Of a DNA stretch of 64,000 nt, positions 57,740 through 64,000 are shown piece after piece. Source of the DNA: Bipolaris cookei (taxonomy: Eukaryota; Ascomycota; Dothideomycetes; Pleosporales; Pleosporaceae); assembly GCA_002286855.1 (NCBI GenBank), contig NRSV01000041.1, positions 267,501 to 331,500 of the forward strand, in the 5' to 3' direction. Both the position numbers and the translations under genes were made by a program. Under the pieces are notes generated by a model. It saw nothing but the letters and a program-made list of their open reading frames with translations, had not been told where the DNA came from and did not search any database. Every line of letters begins with the position of its first letter. Position 1 is the stretch's first letter.

Positions 57740-58320
57740 TTAGGCATCTGGTGAATGACTGTACTCCGGTTCAATCGTCAAGTGGAAAGTTTCGTGGATT
57801 TCAAAAAGATTGTGACCTTCATCCGCCAGCTGGACGTTTGGTACAATTGCAGCATATCCTTTCGGTCGTTTTCGGGGATTGTGCAAGCAAACTTGACAGT
57901 CTTTAAGTAGAGTTATAACGTCTGCCCGGAGAAATCCGTAATATGAATTGTTTATATCCCTCCATGCCGCATCCCACCCTGCATGGCCATTGCTATTGTG
58001 GACTGACTCGACCACATCCGCGATATTGCTTTCCGTTACCACCACGCGACGCTTTTCAGTATTCTTCTTTGCAACTGCAAATAATGTACATGTACTCTCG
58101 TCCCAAGAAAACGTTTTGCGTACATAATTACGTCGACTAGACTCTTGTTGGGTAGACGGACGCTTATGAAGGTCGGTCAGCTATTCGACTATGTTCTCTT
58201 TCTCATCTTGGTTGACGCGACGCTTATTTGGATTTTGCTTCAGGTAGCAAACAAATGCATCTTTAGTGATTTGAGTGAAGGTAGTAGAATAATTGTTCAT
58301 ATTCCAAGCTAAGTCTGTGT
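57740..58320 (-). pseudogene. Integrase-like/zinc-binding mobile-element relic
   Basis: On the minus strand, reading from about 58320: LAWNMNNYSTTFTQITKD, a stop at about 58178-58180, then TFSWDESTCTLF, followed by the open stretch VVESVHNSNGHAGWDAAWRDI and ITLLKDCQVC. The paired histidines (VH...GH) and CxxC form the H2C2 zinc-binding arrangement of retroelement and KRAB-A-like integrases. The rest of the catalytic core is missing. The element class is not certain. Confidence 0.55.
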
Positions 58321-58370
58321 TGTCCAATACGTTGCTGATAGATATTGAAACAAACTAGTTTCGGGATTTC

Positions 58371-58400
58371 CTCGACTGGAGGCGTACGCCTCCAGTCGAG
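58371..58400. repeat. Perfect 30-bp palindrome
   Basis: CTCGACTGGAGGCGT at 58371-58385 is followed without a spacer by its exact reverse complement at 58386-58400. It lies between the integrase-like relic and the STAND-N/ankyrin gene, 90 bases upstream of that gene's ATG. It may be a transposon end or footprint, a dimeric protein-binding site or a hairpin. Confidence 0.95.
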
Positions 58401-58489
58401 ACAAGCGAGGGCCAAAGATGTGCTGCACGGTATGTTGTCAGCTTAGCATTATAGCGCCCATACCCTCGCCGAAAATAATTTTGGCCGCT

Positions 58490-60719
58490 ATGGCCGAGTT
58501 TGCAAGTGCAATTATAGGACTAATTGCCGTGGGAATCCAGACGAGCAAGAGTCTGCATAGCTTGATCGAAACTTACAAGGATGCGCCTACTGAGATTCTA
58601 GCCCTGTCAGACGAAGTCACCGCCTTCCGAACAATGCTTTCGCATTTGAAAGAAGTGGATGAGTTAGAAGAGTGGACATTGCAAGAGCATGCCGACGCTA
58701 AAAGTTGTTTGGACGAATTGTCAAAGAACGGAAAACACGTTGCTCAAGAGATTGAGGAGTTAATCAGTAGAGTGCAGAAAGGGGATCTGGAAATAGGCGG
58801 AAAGTCTCAAACAAATAAACTTCGGTGGTTACGTATAGCCAGAAGGGCAAGAAAACTGCAAGAATCACTGAGAAACCAAAGAATCATTCTATGTAACTTG
58901 ATTGCAGTCAGAACGTTGTATGATCCTCAAGATCCAGAAGAAGATTCTCACTGACCATGTATAGGAAATGCAGCGCGAGGCATGGTCTTCAAGTAACCGG
59001 ACTCAAGGTACAGATAGATACGATGATCAAAAATCAGCTAACCTTGATGGAAAATCAGAATAAGTTGATGCAAAAACACACCAACACGGAGAACCTTCAC
59101 GACAACGTATCGATTCTCTCATATGATACGGACCAGCAAACCATCTCGAGCAAGTGGTCTGCTACTGTATCTCACAAAACCGCATCCCCACCTTCACATT
59201 CCCTGAAAACATCGCTTTCGTGTCATCGTCCACAACCATATACTGAAAAAAATGCTCTACCTTTCACTTTTTCGGAAGTACCATCGGCAACATCGTTGAG
59301 CTGTCTCCAAGACTGCAAATGCCAATGCCACTTTCGGTCTGTCGTACGCTCTCCAAAGCTCCTTTCGAATTGCTTAGGAAACATCGTCCTTGGATTTTTT
59401 AATCTACCATGGGCCGTTTCACCGTTGTCACAATGCGACGAGCAGACGTGTCGACGCATGCGATCGCCGAAAACTGAAATCAAATACTTCGTACCATCTT
59501 GGTTCAGCCATGCTGTAGCGAACTTCCAACTCGACCTCGCCGTTCAGTTTCTTCCGCTGAATATATCCATACGGACTCTCAATACTATTTCATACGATTC
59601 TCCGATATTCGTTTGCACTCAAGAAGGAGATCTTGAAGGCATCATGAAGCTTTTCCAGTCAGGCTCTGCGTCTCTCTACGATGTTGACCCATATGGGCTT
59701 GGACTGTTATATGTAAGTATGTGTTCCCTTCACTTCGCATGTAACTTACATACTTTAGTACGCATCCTACTATTGCTGGAGAAGTTCAGGGAAAGAAGTC
59801 GCAGTGAGAACATGCCAATTTCTGCTCGATTTAGGCGCCGACATGGATTTAGAAGATGAGAAAGGATGGTACGTGGTTTAAAAAGCATCGGGTAACTCTA
59901 TCTGACTTCATACTCAGCACCCCTTTGGATACTCTGATAGGCGACACATTGATCTCTTTATCTATGAGAGAGCATGGACCACGTGTGCCTAATTCATCTG
60001 ACTTCGAGCACATATCCAAGTTATTCGGGAGGTCTAGTTTCGATATTGTTGCGGATTACCTAAAAGCTTCAAACTTTGCAACCATCCACAAAGTCCTCTT
60101 AGGCATTCAGGAAGGATACGAAGCCTTGTTCGACTACCTCAAAGAATTCAAGTCATCCTCGCCTTCGATAAGCACCATCGACATCCCGGACTCAACAGGC
60201 AGATCGGCTCTTGCATGGGCCGTCGAGTATGGATGGACCGTTGCAACAAAAGCCTTGCTACAATACGGAGCAAATCCTAATCAATTGGCGCGAAGCTCCG
60301 GCGCTGCATCCCCTCTGTTGCACTTAGCTATAGCAATGCCTGTATCAGCAAATATAGACAATGGAAGCTTAGGCGTTGTCAAAGAGTTGCTTAAAGCTGG
60401 TGCCGATATCAACGCCGTGGATCACGAGAATTGGACGCCTCTTCACGTCGCAGCATCATGGAACAACTATGACATCATACAAGAACTAGCCACCTTTGGA
60501 GGTGAAACACTAGAATGGGACTTGGTAACAAACGACAACCAGTCCGCCATGGATCTTTCGCTCAACTCAGGGATAAACCACCAGGTTCAAAGCATCTTAA
60601 AGAGTCATAATCGCGTCAGTAAACATATCTATGGCAGAGGCCACAGAGACAATGATGGAGATCTTGAAAGTAAAGAGGAGCAATTCTTTGATTCAGAAGA
60701 GACCTGGTGCTGTGCCTAG
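58490..60719 (+). CDS. STAND N-terminal domain plus ankyrin repeat protein
   Basis: Exons 58490-58914, 58965-59712, 59759-59868 and 59918-60719, with introns of 50, 46 and 49 bp in consistent phase, give 694 residues. Residues 1-130 match the fungal N-terminal domain of STAND proteins (MAEFASAIIGLIAVGIQTS, with EVTAFRTMLSHLKEV). A Gln/Asn/Ser-rich coiled linker follows, then a central region with a cluster of cysteines (about 255-330, including CKCQCHF) and repeat-type helices. Two to three ankyrin repeats are at the C-terminus (GRSALAWAVEYGWTVATKALLQYGANPN, GSLGVVKELLKAGADINAVDHENWTPLHVAASW). No NACHT/NB-ARC P-loop is visible, so it is a short architecture without the usual ATPase. The frame is clean amid relics. 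Role inferred from family: innate-like self/non-self sensing. Confidence 0.78.
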
Positions 60720-60867
60720 GCCCAGTCATTGATCTATGTTGACTAGTGTGAGACATTTCAATTCACCCTTTCTATATTATACCAACGTACCCGAATGTCC
60801 GAATGCGCACTAAATATCAGAAGTTAATGGCATATTCATCAGTCATGGTGTGCCAAAATAGTTCCAG

Positions 60868-61711
60868 TCATATTGGAGCCAAAGCCAACAGACTGAAATT
60901 CGTATTCTGTCCCTGCTCCCTCTGAATGAATTCCTTGATTGCTTTCCGTCCACCATCTGAAAGCACATCCTCGTCTGGCTCCAAAGGTCCCCGATCTTTT
61001 GGACCTTTTCGATCACCGTCAAGCTCATAGAGATGCCCGTTCTTATTGGACTTAACGAAGCAAACGTAGTGGAAATCAACTTCGTCTTCAGCATTTGCAG
61101 GCACTTGTGAAGACCCTTGTGTAGCAACTTTCCTGTAAGCTGATTCGAGTTCCATATCATTTTCAAGAACATTTGCTCGATCGAAGGGTCCCAGCGGCTC
61201 ACACTTCTCGAGGAGATGATGTAGGTGTGAGCCTTGAACTAAAGTAGCAGCCTATTTGTCAGTACTTGTTATGTTCTGTAAAGCGAGAGCAAGGTATGTA
61301 ATACCAAGTTCGCCATGTTGAATCCTATAAACTGTCTTTTTCCAGTGGTTGTATTTGCTTACCGGCAAATTGTCTCGCATCTCCGTTACTCACAGCATGC
61401 AAAATGCCGTAAAGCCCACAGGCATTGTTTATAGTCTGCTTGTACCAGATGACGTCCTCTTGCAACCCGCTCTTCGCATAATCTTCCACCATTTCTTCCT
61501 CATCCTTCCTGTGTTTCTCGTATGTAGTGGTTGTTGGGAAAACGAGCACTAGAGCAAGAGCTGGTCGAGGGATGAAAGCAAGAAGTTCCGGATCGTCGAT
61601 CGATAAGACATCGTGAAAACCGAAGGCTTTCGAAAATCCGAGCTGATGTAAGAGCTCCGTGAAAAGCTCAGGATTGGATTCAAGTGGTAGGAAATGTTTT
61701 TTGTAGAACAT
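60868..61711 (-). CDS. Ubiquitin carboxyl-terminal hydrolase, UCH family (Yuh1/UCH-L3-like)
   Basis: Exons on the minus strand, 61711-61363 and 61238-60868, with a 124-bp intron, give 239 residues, standard for UCH. The signatures are FLPLESNPELFTELLHQLGF near the N-terminus, RPALALVLVFPTT, the nucleophile block IWYKQTINNACGLYGILHAVSNG (catalytic Cys), the catalytic His in DFHYVCFV, and the Asp in HLYELDGDRKGP. It releases small adducts from the ubiquitin C-terminus and processes ubiquitin precursors. The gene is intact and lies within a transposon-rich stretch, between the STAND gene and the transposase fragments. The MFYKK start is the first ATG. Confidence 0.92.
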
Positions 61712-61956
61712 GTCAGATAACAAGCTGGAGTTCGATATGTTTTACAAGAACGCAACAAGAAGTTGATTAGGCAGCGAGACACCTCTGCGCCAAGACCATC
61801 GCAGCCACGGCTGGGCACGGTTATTCAACCAATGGAGAGCGGCTATCTTTGTTCATGCCAGTGCCCCAGGACGAATGCCAATCACAGATAACGTGTTCGG
61901 CGAGCGAGTCACACAGGCAAGCGACTTGCGCACCCCACCAACTTTGAGTACCTCTC

Positions 61957-62211
61957 TTGACTTTCCATACAATGACTCCACGCCACGCTACTCAATCAAA
62001 CAAAAACGAAGGAAGTATTCAGCTTGTTGTCTTATTGCTTGATATGCGTCAAATTCAAAGCAACAAACGTGCCGCATCAACTTTCAGCATTACTGAATCT
62101 ACGTTATGCGACCCACGCGCTGGAAAGCTATCGGGACTGTGGGGCAGCACTAGTGGGTGGTCTAAACGTATAAGGTCTAACGCGAAGCTCGTTTCCAAGG
62201 GAAATTGTTAA
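61957..62211 (+). mobile_element. N-terminal fragment of a transposase-like protein
   Basis: The frame from 61969 (MTPRHATQSNKNEGSIQLV) contains QSNKRAASTFSITESTLCDPRAGKLS, which parallels the opening helix-turn-helix of the transposase at 62360-62440 (VQRAATTYNVSQTTLRHRRAGKMS). It ends at 62211 after a short random tail, with no catalytic domain. It looks like the 5' remnant of a separate Fot1/pogo copy. Confidence 0.6.
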
Positions 62212-62224
62212 CGTGAGTGATAAG

Positions 62225-62255
62225 CGAGTGGCCATCCTAGACGAGTGGCCATCCT
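62225..62255. repeat. 17-bp-period direct repeat near the transposon 5' end
   Basis: CGAGTGGCCATCCT occurs at 62225-62238 and again at 62242-62255. It sits just before the transposase start and may be subterminal repeat or transposase-binding sequence of the Fot1/pogo element; inference. Confidence 0.6.
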
Positions 62256-62290
62256 CATTGATTTTCAATGTCTCTAAACTCCAAACTACA

Positions 62291-63934
62291 ATGTCTCAAC
62301 CACCTGATCTTGAGAAGCTCTCAAAAGAGGAGAGGATTAAAGCAGCCCTCCAAGCAATTGAATCGTCAGTAAAACTAAGTGTGCAACGCGCTGCCACTAC
62401 TTACAATGTGTCTCAAACAACCCTCCGCCACCGACGCGCTGGGAAGATGTCGCAACGTGATACTCATCCCAAATCATCAAGCCGTGAAAAGACTGAAGAG
62501 GAGCCGCGCAAACACTATACCAGAAAGCTCAATACCCAAGGATTTGCCCCAACACTGCGTTGCGTTGAAGATATGGCTAATCAACTGCGCGCTGCGCGTG
62601 ATGCAAAGCCCGTTGGCCCACGATGGGCTACAAACTTCGTCAAACCCGGACCTGAGCTCAAGTCGTGAATGAATTGCCAGCACGATTGCCAGAGAGTCTT
62701 ATGTAGTGATCCAGATATCATCGGGCCCTGGTTCGACCTTGTACGCAATGTCAAGGCCAAGTATGGTATCCTAGACGAAGACACCTACAACTTGGACGAG
62801 ACTGGCTTCCAGATGGGCATTGGAGGGACAGTAAAGGTGGTGACTGCTTCTGAGAGATGTCTTAAGCCAATTGGGGCCCAGCCTGGCGACCGTGAGTGGG
62901 CAACGTTAATTGCTGCGACCAACGCTACAGGGTGGGTTATCGCACCCTTCATCATCTTCAAGGCAAAGCACCACAACCAAGCCTGGTACTACAACCCCAA
63001 GGATTGGAGAATTGGTGTTAGTGGCAATGGCTGGACGACGAATGAGCTTGGACTTGAGTGGTTGCGTCATTTCATACAGCATACAGAGGCCCGGACAGTG
63101 GGTAGTCACCGGCTGCTCATTCTTGATGGCCATGAGAGCCACAAGTCGCTCGCCTTCCAGAATCTATGCGAGGAAAACAAGATAATCACTCTCTGCATGC
63201 CTCCACACGCTTCGCATATCCTACAGCCGCTTGATGTGGGTTGTTTTGCCCCGTTGAAGCGGGCATACAAGGAGGAAATCAGAGGCTTGGCAGGCTACCA
63301 CATTAACCACATCGACAAAAAGGCCTTCCTAGACGCTTATAAAAAGGTTCATGAGGGCGCCTTCTCAGCTGACAATATCAGATCAAGCTTCAGAGCGACT
63401 GGCTTGGTTCCACATAACCCAGAGGTGGTGCTATCGAAGCTTGAAGTAAAGCCTCGTACGCCGACACCACCTGCACCAGGACCTACCCCCTGGCAACCCA
63501 AAACACCAAGCAACGCCTGGGAGATAGAGACTCAAACCACACTAATTATCAAGAGGATAAGGGATCACAAGAGCTCATCGCCAGATTCTATTATTGAGAT
63601 GGTGTTGCAGATGAAAAAGGGATCAACTTTAAAGATGCACTCACATGCGTTGCTTGAGGCTAGAATAGCTAATCTTGAGGAGGCGAACCAGGCAGCATCT
63701 GAACGTAAGAAGCGCAAGAAAAAGCGAATCCAGGAGGGAGGGACCCTATCGCAAGCAGAGGCAGAGGACATAGTTGCTCAGAGAGACGTTGAGATTCAGT
63801 TTGAGGCTGAAAGGCGTGAGGAGAGGGTGCGGGCAGGTAGTCACAATAAGGGTATTCGACGCTGCAATTCTCGCAGCGAGATAGGGCACAACAAGCGCAC
63901 TTGTAAAAAAGACACGATAGAAGTAGACGATTAA
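62291..63934 (+). pseudogene. Fot1/pogo-type transposase (DDE_1) with one internal stop
   Basis: From ATG 62291 the frame gives 547 codons interrupted only by TGA at 62666-62668. Order of parts: N-terminal Psq-type HTH (QRAATTYNVSQTTLRHRRAGK), the CENP-B-type HTH region, then the catalytic core with Asp residues in YNLDETGFQMG, LLILDGHESHKS and ILQPLDVGCFAPLKRAY (DDD arrangement of pogo/Tigger). A coiled, Lys-rich tail follows, with a zinc-knuckle-like C...C whose second Cys is replaced by Arg. CGA to TGA would explain the stop. The element extends to the right edge; I could not find its terminal repeats within the window. Confidence 0.88.
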
Positions 63935-64000
63935 TCTAAGCTACTTCTTAATGCAATACTATGTTGTGGCGTTGAGTTATTAACGTGCAAAGATAAAATA
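63935..64000. other. Transposon 3' flank at window edge
   Basis: The last 66 bases follow the transposase stop and may contain the start of the right-hand terminal repeat; too short to judge. Confidence 0.4.

Noticed and set aside
1..64000. CRISPR arrays, bacterial operons, riboswitches, rRNA clusters
   Set aside because: The window is eukaryotic with spliced genes; no repeat-spacer array or rRNA was seen. tRNA genes cannot be excluded without a covariance-model search.

Overview
This is a window of filamentous-ascomycete nuclear DNA (Pezizomycotina; a Pleosporales-like Dothideomycete is my guess, not shown by the sequence). The evidence is short 45-125 bp introns with GTRNGN donors and CTRAY branch points, single-gene transcription units, a complete white collar-1 photoreceptor gene, fungal-specific families (Dam1, Ytp1, Zn2Cys6, HET, STAND N-terminal, ELYS-like), and broken genes and transposons whose conserved Trp and Gln codons have become stops in the direction expected of repeat-induced point mutation (RIP).

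Layout. 0-4.1 kb: the 3' tip of an unidentified gene, then UTP22 (ribosome biogenesis). 4.8-11.6 kb: a small catabolic or secondary-metabolism-like block (carboxylesterase, SDR, cytochrome P450, alpha/beta-hydrolase) in which only the SDR still reads through. 11.8-21.1 kb: intact genes for an Mtm1/SLC25A39-type mitochondrial carrier, an Fbx9/Hrt3-like F-box protein, CCT7 (chaperonin eta), a DUF7730-like protein and an MCT-like MFS transporter. 22.5-30.8 kb: a small secreted protein with an internal stop, a YdeI/OmdA-family protein, an ELYS-like nuclear pore protein, then a dead Zn2Cys6 regulator beside a dead MFS transporter. 33.2-52.2 kb: a conserved core with YTP1-like, DAM1, a Sec14/CRAL-TRIO protein, mitochondrial uS2m (MRP4), WC-1, a Ras GTPase and a YMC-type mitochondrial carrier, separated by unusually long gene-free stretches. 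53-64 kb: a transposon-rich island with a complete but dead Tc1/mariner copy, a HET-domain relic, a nucleoside-phosphorylase fragment joined to a Fot1/pogo transposase tail, an integrase-like relic, a perfect 30-bp palindrome, an apparently intact STAND-N/ankyrin gene, an intact ubiquitin C-terminal hydrolase, and a nearly complete Fot1/pogo transposase with one stop at the right edge.

The housekeeping genes do not form one pathway. The most informative pattern is the contrast between clean core genes and blocks of decayed accessory genes. I found no convincing undescribed system. The best leads are the decayed metabolic block with its surviving SDR, the mosaic at 56-58.4 kb with its palindrome, and the short STAND-N/ankyrin gene. 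All exon boundaries were read by eye and have no transcript support.
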